NCBI GenBank assembly: GCA_001600415.1
Contig: BCJX01000012.1
Span: 753,425-817,424 of the forward strand
Reading direction: 5' to 3'
DNA length: 64,000 bases
Origin: Pascua guehoae
Taxonomy: Eukaryota; Basidiomycota; Tremellomycetes; Trichosporonales; Trichosporonaceae
The notes under the pieces are model-generated. The model was not told where the DNA came from. It made no database searches and saw nothing but the letters and a program-made list of their open reading frames with translations. Positions 41,601-54,600 of the stretch are shown here, piece by piece. The position numbers were made by a program, and so were the translations under genes. How positions within the stretch are numbered: position 1 is the first letter of the stretch; the number at the start of each line of letters is the position of its first letter.

Positions 41601-44600
41601 GGTGTCCTGCTTGTCCACAATAACTGTGCCGCAACAACGTGTAGCTTGGACTTGGGTCTCGGTGGGTCCGCCGGGCGGCGGGGTTGTTTGGGGGGCGGTG
41701 TGCGGTGTGCGGTGTGCTGGTCGAGGTCGAGGTCGACTTTAGACCGCTGGTGCGTGTAGGTTGTCTAACCCTTGCGGGAATGGGCGCGTGGGCGTCCTTG
41801 TGTGGTGGGACGAGTGACGACCAGGTAGGGAAGAGTGGGCGTCTGCTCGAGTGAGGTGAATCGACGAGACGCTGAACAGAGTCAACTCCTAGTTGGTTTG
41901 TCGGGAAAAGCTGTGAAAGGACAGTGACAGACGTTGCCGCGGGGTAAACGTGGGGAAGGTAGAGGCCAGGCGACAAGAGACAGTGACAATAGGGCAGATG
42001 GTGACGAGTCAGAATGGACAAAGGACAAAGACAAAGGTAATGTGGGTGGCGGGCAGGAGTGAGTGGGTGTGGTGGCCATGGCTCACGGGGTGGGGGGGTC
42101 ATGAGTGGGTGGCGAGTCTGTGAGGTCAGTGCCCGGGGCACAGGGCGTTGCGTCTGGGGGCCCGTGTGCCAAGAACCTGGGCTTTTCTGAATCAGCATTG
42201 TGCAAAAATCCAGCGCCAAACGTGCCCAAGCCACAGTCATGGAGCCACGGATCCACAGCTCCATGGCCAGGCCATAAAGCGGGCCATGACCTTCCCCCAC
42301 CCCGTTTGGCCCGCCGTGTACGTCGTAGCGGGACGTATTTCGGGGACACGATGGCTTGTGGATGTGGCCACGCCGCGGCGGCACACCTCGGGTGCTGCGG
42401 GTGGCCCATGTTGCCGGTGGCCGGTGGGTGACCGCGGGTGGTGCCGGCGAGCTGCAGCTGTCAGACTGGGAGGTGGTCCGTGCGGCCATCATGTGGTCCG
42501 TGCTCAACGGGGTCAGAAGGAAGGCGGCAATTTGGCAAACGCATTGGTCATTGGTGGTGTGGCGGTGCAATGAGGGAAGGAAAATGAGCGGGGGGNGGGG
42601 GGGTGACTCGACTGGCTTTTACATCGTGCAGGATGAGTATGTAGAGGGCCTTTTTGTGGGCATGTGGAGTGCTCGATGCCCACCACATGACTTATCACGA
42701 GGTGCGCCCATGCTAGCATACGAGTGATTGCTAACAATACGACGGCCGAACTGTCAAGGATACGCATGCGTCATGCCAATGGTCGTATTTGCGCCGCAGC
42801 TACACCAATGGGAATGCTGCCCATGCCTGCAGGTACGTACAGGTACAGTCCACCGGCGGCAGGCGGTTTGTGGCGAGTGGCTTGTGGCGCCTGATATCTC
42901 CCGACGCACCCGACGCCGACGTGCCGTCAATGGGAGGCGGAGTGAGACAGCCGTCGACGCGTTCGACGCGTCCGACGCCACCAAACCTTACTTGGGCCTG
43001 CTGAGGCATGCAACGTACCGTGGTGACGCATTCTCTGTGCTTCATGACGCACGATGGATGTTTCAATGGTGGTCGTTTGGTGTTTTTCAGACCACCTGGG
43101 GACACGTCTGTTGGCGGCTGTGCGGCACGTCGGGCATGTATGGGTAGGCAAGACGTACCACCCAACGGCCACCACACAAGGTAGGTGAGCGCCCCGAAAC
43201 ATCCCAGTGCGCGACGATACTCCCCCATGCGAGCACTGGACGTGTTGCATGAAGCCCTCTTCCGTCCTGCGTGGTGTGGTTACTGAGTTACTGAGTAGTG
43301 GTGGACCACGATGTTGAGACGCGCAAACGAGGGAGCAAGTCTCCACTTGGGCTGTGATGTACGCCTTGCCTTTATCACGTACGTCAGCAGGCAACCACAG
43401 CCGTCGGCATTTCGGTCGGCCTAGTCGCGGGCGACCGGCTGGTCATCCCCCATGCTCAATCGGGCGGGCCATGAACCTCCAAGCTTGGCGACTGTCTTGC
43501 CAAGCGTCACATAAGAGTTACTCCTTGCAAGCAATTGGTGCCAGGAGTGGAGGTGTGAGCAGACGAGGGGGTAAGTGTTTTGTGACACTGTCGGGGTAGG
43601 TTCGTGTCTTGGAGTCGTGGTCTGGGTTGAGCCAAGCCAGGAAGGGTCAGTAAACACACCGCGGTGGCCGCCGGTTGTGACAAGCACATCGAGTGGTCAG
43701 TCGTCGGGGTTGGTCGAAAACAACGCCGTCAACGCCGTGCAAGTCAGCGCCTGGCACAGGTCTGAGATGAAACATTGCGGTGAGTGTCGGCCACGCCCAC
43801 TTCACACACAGCAAAAGTGTGTCCGTCCAACCGTCGAGGGGACTAGAATAGAGTCACAGGTTCAACAACAGGTTTGTGGCAGATCGGGGGTCTCGATTTA
43901 ACCACCAGCGACGAGGCTCTAGTAGCACGACCTACCGCCACGGCCGCCACAATCGACCATGACACGAATCCATGGACATGGACGTGCCTTTCGCACCACC
44001 TCATAATAAATACCAAGACAACCCTCGTTTTGGCGCTTCCCTGAGATTGAGCTACAAACAAGGAGCGATTGGCGACCGCCATTGGCTTCCCGTTTTGGGT
44101 TACAATGTGCCTGGCAACCGGGACTGCGAGGGAGGGACCTCATGACCATAAAGGAGCATGAGCTACTTTTGTGGAACAGGCACATTGTCCAAGCAAAGAA
44201 CGACGCGGCAGAGGCACGCGAATGGATGGAAGGGATGGAAGGGAATGAGACGAAAACGGAGGCAGGTCGGTGGGTGGTATTTCCGCCAAGGGCTCGGCAT
44301 CCGTGGCGCAAACACAAAGTGACACAGGGTGTTCCCTTTTCCGACCGGACGCGTACGAATCGGAGGGCACGGGAGCCGAGGGTGTGCAAACGAGGTCGAG
44401 GGTGAGCCTACGCAAGCCCGCAGGCCCCGAGGCCAACGCGTCCACGCGTTTGGTAAGTGGCCCTGCTTTCACCTCGCCCTTTCCGAGGACCCGAGAGCCT
44501 CTTTTGAAGAAGAAACACGACCACATCGACGAGCCGAGGCGCAACACCGACGGAAGAGAGAGTTGAACGGAAGGGACAACCCTGATATTCCAAAGGGCTC

Positions 44601-45283
44601 CGTGACGAGAGCGCGTCCAACATAACACGGCTCACGAGGCCAAGAGGCGCTTTTGCATGTTTGGTTTTGCAGGCGGGCTCGCACCATCCCGCTGCACTGA
44701 CCCTTTGTGTTGGTGGCCGGTGGGGGGACATCACGCTGTCGCACACTACTGTGCGGATCAGTTACGAGGTCCGTGTGCATTAAACCCACCTGTCAGTTGG
44801 CCATTCGAGTGGAGACGAGGGCAAGGGCAAGGGCCGTATCATGCATGCCCAGAGGACGCCAAGCGTTGGGACACTGAGCGGTCCCGCAAGACCGACCCTC
44901 TAAACCCTCGGACCCAAGCGTTACACTAGCGCGTGTAGCGTCTTTGCCCGTGGTGCTGGGCCCGGGTGCTCCCTGCGGACCAGCTAACGAGATCGAGTGA
45001 CCTGACCAGACCTGAGCTGAGAATGCTGCCGGCCAGCGTGTGAGCTGGGGGGATGAGGGTCGGGCGATACATACATATCAACCCCCCCCCCCCCAAAACG
45101 TCGTTGGTGCTTTTCTCTTCGACACAATCCTCAACCCCAACGTCCACCTCCTCTTCGACATCCTCTACGACTTGACGACCATCGCGCTGGCTTCGACGCC
45201 CACATTCATTCTTCAGCAACCTTCGTTCGTCGCTACCCCTCTATACGCCGAGTAACCACCCCGACATTACGATCTCGTTCAGT
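41601..45283. other. 3.7-kb intergenic region, no gene seen
   Basis: No frame combines ATG, splice sites and protein-like composition. 41600-42100 is purine-rich on this strand and is likely CHS7 promoter and leader. 42590-42600 is a G-run with one N at 42597. An 11-nt C-run lies near 45083. 44140-44400 has open frames on both strands without other support. Confidence 0.5.
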
Positions 45284-46053
45284 ATGATGTTCACCACCCT
45301 CCTCGCCTTCATCCCCGCGGCCCTCGCTGTAAGTCTTTTGGCACTGTCATGTTAAGAAGCCGTCGAGGCGAAGCACAAAATTCGTGTGTGGTAGCAACAC
45401 GGGCCACAGGATGGCCCGTGGTAATGGTGTGAGGAACGAGGCACCCCACCCATTCTGTGGTACACACCGCCCGTGTGCCTTGTCCAACCAACCCACCAAC
45501 CCACCAACCCACAACCACAAACTGACACTCTCCACAGGCCTCCTCGACCTCGGCGTACTATACGTTCTCGCCGGCGCTCCACCCCGACCTCTGCCTCGCT
45601 CCCAGCAACTCGACGCAGGGCGCTGACCTTGTCCTCGCCAACTGCACCGACTCGCACACCACCTTCCGCTACTCGACCAAGACTGGCAAGATCAAGAACG
45701 CCAACGACAAGACCTGCATCGACGTCCGCGACGGCGTCCTTGCCAACGGCACCCAGGCGCAGATGTGGTCGTGCTTCGAGTGCAACTCGAACCAGGTCTT
45801 CGACTTCGTCAAGAACGGCGACAACGGCGTCTACAACCTTCACTGGGTGAACACCGAGTTCTGTCTTGACGTGCGCGATGGCGAGGGCCTCGAGGGCACC
45901 TCTATTCAGATTTGGCCTTGCATCGACTACAACGACAACCAGCGCTGGATCGTCAAGGCCGCCGACAAGCCCAAGGCCGCCGCGCCCGCCGACGAGGCCG
46001 CCGCGGACGCCGAGGCCAAGCGCCGCCGTCGCCACGTCGCCAAGCACCACTAA
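45284..46053 (+). CDS. secreted ricin-B-type (beta-trefoil) lectin-like protein
   Basis: Two exons (45284-45328 and 45538-46053) encode 186 aa. Exon 1 is the whole signal peptide (MFTTLLAFIPAALA). The mature part is a single beta-trefoil with Cys pairs and the QxW signature twice (QMWSC and QIWPC / QRWIV), with CIDVRDG and CLDVRDG forming two of the three subdomains, so sugar binding (galactose or related) is expected. The first subdomain (DLCLAPSNSTQGADLVLANC) is complete too. The C-terminus is Ala/Lys-rich and ends in a basic RRRRHVAKHH tail, unusual for a secreted lectin. It stands alone in a gene-poor region. Confidence 0.82.
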
Positions 46054-48612
46054 ACGGTGTCCGCGAGGAGTTACGAGGCCGCTCGGTCGGCCTCTCTCTC
46101 TCCTCTCCCCCCTCCCCAACGCTAAGACCCAGGCGCTAGCTCGTCTGGTGTCGCGGTTCGATCGTGCTCGGTCATGGTCGTAGCCAACCCCCCCTCTCCC
46201 TCTCTCTTCCCTTCTTCTTCTACCTTCATTGGTGTTCTGTTCTCACGGACACTGTGACTCTCTATATTGGGTTTACTGGTCGTGTCTGTGACAGGCCTTG
46301 CATGCAGTCTTTCGTCTGCTTGGAAATTTATTGGTGGTCGCTGGCGTTGGTGGAAAAGAAATCGATGAGGAGAAGGGGTGGCCGCCAGACTGATTTTTTC
46401 ACACGTCACATCCGCCACATATTTTTTCACACGCCACACAACCTCGGAACCGCATCGATCTTGTGGTCAGTGTGATCGCTGGGGACGTCTGCGTTTTATC
46501 TACTACCGTTTGTGTGCATGGGCGGCAAGGGACGGATGGGTAATGGGCAATTTGGCCGACGATGCCAACTTGGTCTCCTGGGCGGTGACTGCCATCAAAC
46601 GCCACACGGTGGAGTCCATTGCTCCTGTGCCCGCTGTAACCGCAACACATCTAGAGTAGAGTCATGACGGTTTCGGCCTGGCGTGCATACCACTTGGTCG
46701 ACCTGAGAGCGAGGGCCACATGGACGATGGGCGGGAAGTCTCATCCCCGCACGACGGCACACCAGCGAACGGGAGAGTTCCGTTAAGAAATCATACTCTC
46801 ATCAAACTCCCTCATCAAATGGTAGCCAGAGGCCAGGGGTGTCAGTTAGAAAGATGCGCTCTACATAAAGTACCCTCAAAGAGAAGGCCGAGGGCAGGGC
46901 AGGGAACGATGGGCTTGACAGCAAGTGGCGAAATGATGGATATCGGTGCATATTAATGTCTGTCTATCGCTTAGTGTTTCAACGTTGCCCCAGCTGCTCT
47001 CAGTCCCCTCTCTGTGCCACCAACACCTCGCTGCTCGACTCCAGGGCATCGTCAATGCCTGCCCGCCTGGAGTTGCTACCAGCAGGCATAATACACAGGG
47101 GACAGAAAGTATTGGGACTGCCACCTCGAGTGGCAAGCGACAAGGTGGCCGGCCAGTGAGTAGGCCATAATGGCGGCATGTAATCCCTGCCTGTTATCCC
47201 ACCGACCCTGCCCATCGAAGGATCAAAAGGCANCGTCGCTATGAACGCTTGGCTGCCACACGCCATTTATCCCTGTCCATTCAAAGGTATCGAGACTGCC
47301 ACCTCGAACGTCAAAGCGACGAGATGCAGCCAGAGCAGCTAGAACTCTGCCACGGTCATGGCACGCAATCACGTAATCCCTGCCTGTTGACTTGCACCAG
47401 CCCTGCTCAAACGTCGTGTCCATGTCCCCAACCACGTTTTTTTTAAAAAAAAAAACTCGAACTGTGGTTCCTCATATACACGAAGCCCCGTGGGTGTGGG
47501 TATCGAGGTCTTGCGATGGCCGCGCGACGTGCTTACCTCTCCGACCCCCGTACGAATGTATAAGATCACGGGCTGCGTCGTTGCCTCTTTCCATCTCGCA
47601 TATCCGCTAAACACCCAATTCGGACTCTCTTAAGGACTCAAGCTCTCAACCCCCCAGCTCATCCACCCCTCTTCCACCACTTCTCCAGGTGCGTCCGGAG
47701 AGCCATGAGACTACCACGTTCAGCTCGGGCCAGGCGAAGAGGTGAATAGGCACTCTACCCACCAAACGATTGGACAGCACGCCACCACACTGATGGTCTC
47801 CTACTCGTTATACCACGCATTTCTTGCGCGTGCACGCACCCAAGCTCATGGCAGTCTCCCGACTTTCCCCATACACCTGTATTTCTCCCAACCCCATGCC
47901 TCTTTCATTCCAGCGTGGTCAATCGCTCCTTCAGAATAGTGTTGACAGCTGGTCCGGTGAACATCACACCACCTGCCGAAAACGTTTATCAGGGTTGTTC
48001 ACCACGGCCTGGTCATTCTCGGCCGTCGCAGGGCGTGCTTGTGCCCTCACGTTGTCCAATGACGGGGGAGAGGTGGTAGAGCCATGGTCGGAAGGACATT
48101 CTCAGTACAGGTCCCTCAAAGATGTAGTCGTACCTCGTGGCGTGTCTTTTCAACCCGTATGTCTCCGAGGCTGGTCATTAATTACTTGAGCGCAGGGCAG
48201 TGGATTATCAATTATCCCGCCACGTTTGGTTGCACTGGTGAGCTCTGTGATCGTGGGTTCTCCTAGAGTTGCGTCCTCCCTTGCACCGCTTGTCCTTCCC
48301 AACCCGTGCCGTATGTCCGTTTAGAGCGATATAGGCTTCAGACTATGGCGACGGAACACCCGCTGTCGCTGTTGTACGTGTATCCCTCGGATACCCCTTT
48401 ACCCACCCATGCCCTGCGATCATCGACAAGTGACTCCTCTGCACCTATATCGTGTGCCATTGTCTGGCACGACTTCAAGTCCTCGCACCCACGACCGTCA
48501 ACACCAGCTTGGCGTGGCACAACGGCCACACTCCACCGCAGCTGTCGTCAAGCCGACACGATCCATCAGTACCCCCAAAAAGACCTCTTTCCAATCTCTG
48601 GAATGCAAGAGC
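46054..48612. other. 2.6-kb intergenic region with direct repeats
   Basis: No gene is supported. Contains the direct repeat at 47101-47410, one N at 47233, and an adjoining T8/A11 run at 47438-47456. Confidence 0.55.
47101..47410. repeat. diverged direct repeat (two copies, spacing about 180-190 bp)
   Basis: Core copies at 47106-47141 and 47284-47320 share GACTGCCACCTCGA and a following CAA(A)GCGAC. Further on, GTAATCCCTGCCTGTT occurs at 47180-47195 and 47373-47388. The same core, with AAAGTATTG before it, recurs inverted near 62064 and 62300. Confidence 0.65.
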
Positions 48613-48683
48613 TACATCGTAGGAGAGTCGAACTCCTGCCGCTACTATGGCAAAGTAGCATGATACCGTTTCACCAACGATGT
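48613..48683 (-). tRNA. tRNA-Gly(GCC)
   Basis: Minus strand, 71 nt, no intron. Acceptor ACATCGT pairs perfectly with ACGATGT. D-arm GTGA/TCAT has loop AACGGTA; anticodon stem CTACT/AGTAG has loop TTGCCAT, so the anticodon is GCC; T-arm AGGAG/CTCCT has loop TTCGACT; discriminator A. Box A (TGGTGAAACGG) and box B (GTTCGACTC) are internal. The only unusual point is the A-starting acceptor stem (A1-T72 pair rather than G1-C72). Confidence 0.87.
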
Positions 48684-49663
48684 TGTTGTTGATGAGCTTG
48701 ATGTCAATGAAGGTGAGCTCGAGCTCGGGCTGGCGCGCCCATGGTTACGGCCGGATGGAGCTCCGTGCTGTACATGCTGGTGAGGGGTGGGTGTGGCCAG
48801 GTGTTGGTGAGGTGGGTGGAAACTTGTTGGGTGTGGTACCGGTGTGTCCGAAAGTCATGAGATCATGGTCCATATACAGGGAGGAGCAGGACAGGTGGGA
48901 TACAACAAGCAGGAAACGGCAGTGTGTCCGCTTGCTGTGCCTTGGCATTGGTGTAAAGAGTATCCATGCCCAACTTCGACAAGACCGGGCTCAAAGTGGC
49001 AGTCTCAAGGCTTTCCGGACGCACCTACTTTGCGCCCATTGTCCTTTCGTGCGTGAGGGCTACTTGCCGAGGGAGTGTGTGGCATGGTTGGTACGGTGGC
49101 GCGTTTGGCAGCAGTTGCTCATGCCGTACGCGGCCGTACGCCGTGGCCATGGCTGGTTGAATGGATGGCTGCAGGTGTCACGGGTGCCGCACCAGTCAAG
49201 GTGCCTGTGAGTCCAGAAGGTCTGTCCACGATGTCTCCACGCCAGCTCACCCTTGAACCTCCCAGACGGCCGCCTTCTTCTCATTATTGCTGCGAGACGT
49301 CGCGACATCGCCGCCGGCCCCAAAGAAGGCAGTGAGCCATTCTCGCGGTTGTAGTTGTACTTTTCAGCCATCGTGTCGCGTCGGCGGATCTTTCGCGTGA
49401 GCAAGAGTGAGCTGCCGCGGCGTTGCGTCATGCCACAAAAGCCCTGCTGGGCAGTCGCTGCTCGGCGCGCGAGGTAGAGAGCCAAAGGGGAGACGTGAGA
49501 GGCGCTCGTGTCAGAAGCTGTTCAGTTGGTGTGCAGCGCACACGTTAGGTTGTGTTCTTGCACGTCTTCCACATGCCCAAGATTATTATCCATCCGCCTC
49601 ACTGATTTCTCACGTACGACATGCCATGTCGTTACCCCATCTACAGTTCGTTACGTCGTGAAT
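48684..49663. other. intergenic, no gene seen
   Basis: A minus-strand frame at 49060-49485 has no recognisable product. Otherwise nothing stands out. Confidence 0.5.
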
Positions 49664-51676
49664 CTAGTACCCTCCCCTGCCCTCGCGACGCCATCGCCAT
49701 GCGCGTCCCACCAGGCCGCCCCTGCCAGCGTCCCAGTCGACGCCGCCAGCAGCAGCCCAGCTCTGGAGGCCAAACACGTCGTCGACGACGCGCCTCGCGC
49801 TACCCACGCAGCCCTCGAGGAGGGGGATGCCTGGGTAGACATACGAGCCTGCCAGGAGGACGAGTGGGGGCTCGTCGCATGCGGGATTGAGGCCCGCGAG
49901 TGTCCGCGCGTCGCGGACGGGGAGGGCGCGTTCGAGGCGCGCTGTCCCGAGGACACTGGCGGGGTCGATGGGGATAACGGGGTTGGTGGTCTGGAGGACT
50001 GGGCCCGATGGAGTGGGGACAATGTGTGTGGCCATGGTGTACACTGACCCAGGGACGGGGTGGAAGAATGGCGGCGGAGGCGCGGCGTGGGTCGGAGTCG
50101 GGCATGGGGAGGGAGTGGCGGGTGGACTGGGTGTGGCGNNNGGGGAGAGGGGNGGGGTGCGGCTGTCCTTTTCGCTATCGGTCTCCAGAGGTGATGGCGT
50201 AGGCTGGACGAGGTTGATGGCCCGCGTGTCTGCGGGGTCCGGGAGGACGGCCATGTCGCGGTGCGTGACGACAATGGTGTCGCGGTACGCCACGTCTCCG
50301 AGTGCGCTGCGCATGCGTGCGACGCGGCGCACCTGGGCCTGTTCGCCGGCTGCGGCAAGGCTCGGCTCAAGCGTCGCGAGGAGGGAACGGGCAGTGCTCG
50401 CCTGCGTTGCAAGGACAACGCGGTCGACGAGCAGCGTGTCTCCCCCATCAAAGACGAGCTCGACGCGGCCATCCTGTGCATAGTTGATCGCGCGGATCGA
50501 TGTCCCCAGCCGCACACGGTCGGCACCACGGGCACGGAGAGGGGCGGCGAGGCGGCTCGCAACGTCGCGCGCGCTCGTGCCCCCGCCGAGAGTGTAGTGG
50601 TACGTGCCGACCCCGGCGTGGATGTAGTCGAGAATGTGGATTGCAGGCGTGGACCACAAGTCCTCGGCCGTCATTGTGCCCACTGACGAGAAGAGCGGAA
50701 GCACAATGTCGCTCGCAAACGCGCGGAACGAGGGACCGAGACGCGTACGCGGCAGCCAACGCACCGGTCGGTCCAGGGTGGATGCGACGGCGTCCGTCAC
50801 ATCGCGGAACGACGCCCCGTCCAGACGCGCGGGCAGGAGGTTGTGCCAGCTCAAAAACGCCGTTACGACCAATGCGACGTAGCAGATGGCCGCAACGACA
50901 AACGAGAGAAGCCCGCGAACCAATGCGACAGGCGACGATCGCACCCCACTGGCAAAGTCGGGCAGTGAAATACCCGACGCGCCACCGTACATAAAGTATG
51001 GCGATAAACGGCGCCCCGCGAGCGACGAGAACGAAAAGGTAAAGTGCATCGGCTCCATCGGGAGACCGAGGTGCTTGTACAGCGCAAGCAGGAGCGGGTA
51101 GTATCCGCCCTGGAACGAGCGCATCGGGACATCGACGGCGACGGTCTTGGGTGATTGCTGATCCCACTCATTCCGTTCAGCCTTTTCTCCGCTCACACCG
51201 GTCGCTGGCGGTGATGGTGCGAGCGATGGCAACGCAGCCGAGGACTCGACACATGGCAACGGCGATGGCGAACGAGATGGAGAGGGTGTTTGCAATGCTG
51301 GCGTCGACGCATCAATCGGCAGTTTGCTACTTCCTTCCTGCTGCCGAGGTCGGTCGGCGGCATCGAGTTCAACAGACCACGCGTGGAAACCGAGACGCGG
51401 AGCCTGTAATGTCAGTTGCCGTCACGAACGTGATCACGTTCGTCATCTAACCGGTACGCGCGTCGCGCCAGAGATGACGACTCCAACTATCCGTCGCGTC
51501 GGAAGCCTTCTGTCTAACGCGCAAACACCTGCTCGACTCACCTTTTCTATCAAGAACACATCTGCACCTTCCCGGTGCAAGAGGTACGCAGCCGTGAGTC
51601 CTGCAAGGCCCGATCCAACGACAGCAATGCGAGGGTTCACTGGAGACTGGGATGGTGGGGTGGAGGTAGCAGTCAT
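49664..51676 (-). CDS. FAD-dependent amine-oxidase-like protein (NAD(P)/FAD-binding, COG2907 type)
   Basis: Two exons on the minus strand (51542-51676 and 49664-51403) encode about 624 aa. The Rossmann motif is GSGLAG at 21-26, in IAVVGSGLAGLTAAYLLHRE, followed by an acidic beta-2 end (FLIEK). MRSFQGGYYPLLLALYKHLG is the block typical of this fungal/bacterial amine-oxidase subgroup. A membrane segment follows (GLLSFVVAAICYVALVVTAF), and the FAD-closing end SYVYPGIPLLEGCVGSARRV is intact. Substrate unknown; a membrane-bound oxidoreductase is likely. Ns near 50138-50153 leave about three residues undefined inside a Pro/Thr-rich loop, and the frame is open on both sides. Intron 1 is 138 nt. Confidence 0.84.
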
Positions 51677-54600
51677 GACGGTCGTTTTTCGCCCTTTGGC
51701 GCTCGTGGATCGTGGGGCGTTTGTGGGGGCGTTTGTTTACTCAATGCTCGCAATGATGGGTGGCGACCAAGTGGCCCCCGAGCAGACTTTTAAACTTGTT
51801 GCTTGACGGGATAGTGTCGAGCAAGGTGGAGGATTGTGGAGATGGGACGATGGATTGATAATGACGAGAATCTGGTGATGGAAAGCGAGCGGTACCGGAA
51901 CTACTACAGTACTGGGGGCAGATGCCAAGGTTTCCATATCTCACGGAGATGAAAAGCATGGCCGCTAATCGCACGCACCGGGCACGGCCAACCGGGACCG
52001 CCTTGGTGATAATCAATTTGCTTCCGTTCGGCAAAGGCGTTCATGGACTTTGCAGACCGTGCATGGTTGGGACGTGGGGCAGAGCACAGACCTCTAGCCA
52101 TGGACCAAGACCAACACACGCCGGTCGGTACGGTACGGTAGTCGTCGCGTCAACCGTGGCGTTGCTGATTTCTTTTCGTCGCCTGGACAACAATGGCGTT
52201 TCTGATTTCTTTCTTTCTCAGCTTGCTGGGTGTCTGAAAATGAGCAAACTGCCAACATGTCTCATGTCCAGGTTTTCGGGCGTCTGATCCGACCCCAGAC
52301 GGGTTTGGCCGAAATATGTGGGGCATCCGCCTCCCATCAGCCTCGAAGTGAAACTCGTGACCACGGCTTGAAGTGGTTTTTCCTTCGTTATGACGGAGCA
52401 AGAGTGTGCATGTATGATCAGGTGACGGTCGGGGTGGAACTGAATTGTGCCTCGGCACGGTCGCGGCGCATTCACTTCATGGAGAAGAATTGCCAGTAGG
52501 TCAAACTCTGTTCTTGGCCTCGCTTGCTTCCAAATGTCGAGCAGTCTGCCGATCTGCGGTCCGTCACCTGCCACTCGAATGCGTGATGTTTGTTGGTGGA
52601 TATGGTGGAGTAGTGGATTGCAAACCCACTAGATCTTCATCGATATCCGTCACCTTCTCTCAAGTAGCCGGGTGAAGAGGCCGTCCGTCACTTGAATTCC
52701 TGACGACGTCACGGTGAGTGGACATCTGAGCGGTTAGATGAAAGTTCGTCATTGGGGATGAAATGTTTCGTCTCAAATACCAATGTTGGATTAGTAAAGG
52801 TTAAATAACAAGTGTACTGTACTGATACGAGTTTCACGCGTTTGCTGGCCGATGCTTTCTGCTCCCTTTCCGTTGGGATTGCTTTGACGCTTGGGTGACA
52901 ACCCCCCCATGATTTTAAGCTCACCTGGCACAACACTGATCGCTGTTCCCATTCCTGCACGCACTTGCACGCCTGTCACACCTGCTCGATTGATGATTCC
53001 GACAAAACGGTTCACTTTACTCCGTGACTGGACCTGTCACACATCTTGCGTTGGGACAACTCTAGTTGATTATCAAGTTGCGTCAACTTGTCGTCAGACA
53101 CTCTCGTCAACCTGCAGAAAATACATAAGTGACCTTGTGTCGTATCGGGCACCGGTCCTCAACCTCACAACCGTAGTGTGGGGCCTGTTTGCATTCTCGC
53201 AGGACGACGGCCAGGATATTCGAAAAGCCCAACCCCCGACTCTACAAATCGTGCGAGGATTGGCAGAAACAAGGTTGTGTGGGTCGTCAACGGCGGCCTA
53301 TGACGGCAGTGGCTTGACGGCATATGAGGCGACAAAAGGCGCCGGATCCTCCGGAGTGCCTGTGTGGCCACCCTCCGCTGCGGGACCGGTGCGGCGATGA
53401 GGGCATGGAGATCTCAAGTGCCAGGTTTCCAGCTGCCCAGGAACGTCTGGCACCGGGAAGGGTGGTACGGCTTTGAATACAGTTCAGAGTTGAGCAATTT
53501 ACTGTTCAAATTCAAGTGGCGCTGGTTACTAGGATAGAGCCACCACCTACCACAAGCACGTCTTGAAAGCGCAGCGTTCTGTTCCTTCCACTATTTCCGG
53601 ACTTACTTTCTGGGTTGAGAGTTTCAGTTTTCCAGCGGGGAAAAATGCACGGCCGTCGGTCTGCCAAGGCAAAAGAATGGCCGTCATGACCATTGCGAGG
53701 TCGGGAGTATGGGATTATAGACATGATCCAGGACCGAACAAGACGGTTGGTGGATGGGAACAGATAGAGTTTCGATCGAAACGGTCAGGGACAATGCAAT
53801 TTTGCATTGCAGAAAATACAAAACCCATATGGTCTGCCTTGTATTGTTGCCTTCTCTCGGCATGCAAGGAACCTGCCACATCAGCTTCCTACGCTCTCAT
53901 GCAGTTTGCTAGGTGGGGAGAGACGTCTCCCCTTGATTCATCTGTGGTCTTCTTGGCTGGAAACAGGCCCACCCACTGGCCACCGTTGTCCAGCCTCCCA
54001 AACCTCGCTCCCCGCAATCCAGGACCTTTTCATGGGACCAAAAGTAGGCTGGGTGCCGGCAGAGGTCCTGCGCTTGAGCAAAGAGTCCCGGCTGTGGACG
54101 GGAGTGGGGTCCCCTTTGCCAGGAACAGGCCCAGTGTGTGTGTTTTGCAAACCAACCAAGAAGAAGCCCAACGAACAAACGGGCCCACGAGGAATGCAAT
54201 TGCAAACCCACCAAACCAAACACGGCTAAAGGGTCCAAGAATGATCGGACGGAAACGACTGACCCGCTGCGGCATCATTAGCTCGACATGAAACAAGGGG
54301 CCGCGTCGACAATACAGCGCTGCTGATACCCCATACGGCCAGGGAACAGCATGCTTGGGGCAGTCACCACCGCTCCTTGGTCCCCGCATGTCGGTTGCGA
54401 ACGGGTCGGCTTTGGTTGATTGCACTTGACACGGAGGCTTGAACACACCAGCGAGTAGTCAGGCTGAGAAAAGAAATTTCAGCTACGGGACCAGTTACAG
54501 CCACGCAGGGTTCTGCTTGGGCGCGTGTTGATAATGTCTGAGGCGGGGGTCGTGGCTGCGTGGCTGTGGCTGGGCGAAACAAGGTTGTTGGAACGCCTGT

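Noticed and set aside
41290..42570. 426-codon minus-strand frame upstream of CHS7
   Set aside because: Covers CHS7 intron 1 and exon 1 in another frame, with His/Pro/Ser noise composition.
44082..44628. overlapping frames on both strands
   Set aside because: Neither has an ATG-initiated, protein-like product; no promoter or splice context.
49060..49485. minus-strand frame with MAEKYNYNRENG and, in another frame, EWLTAFFGAGGD
   Set aside because: The two protein-like fragments are in different frames without a splice pair to join them.
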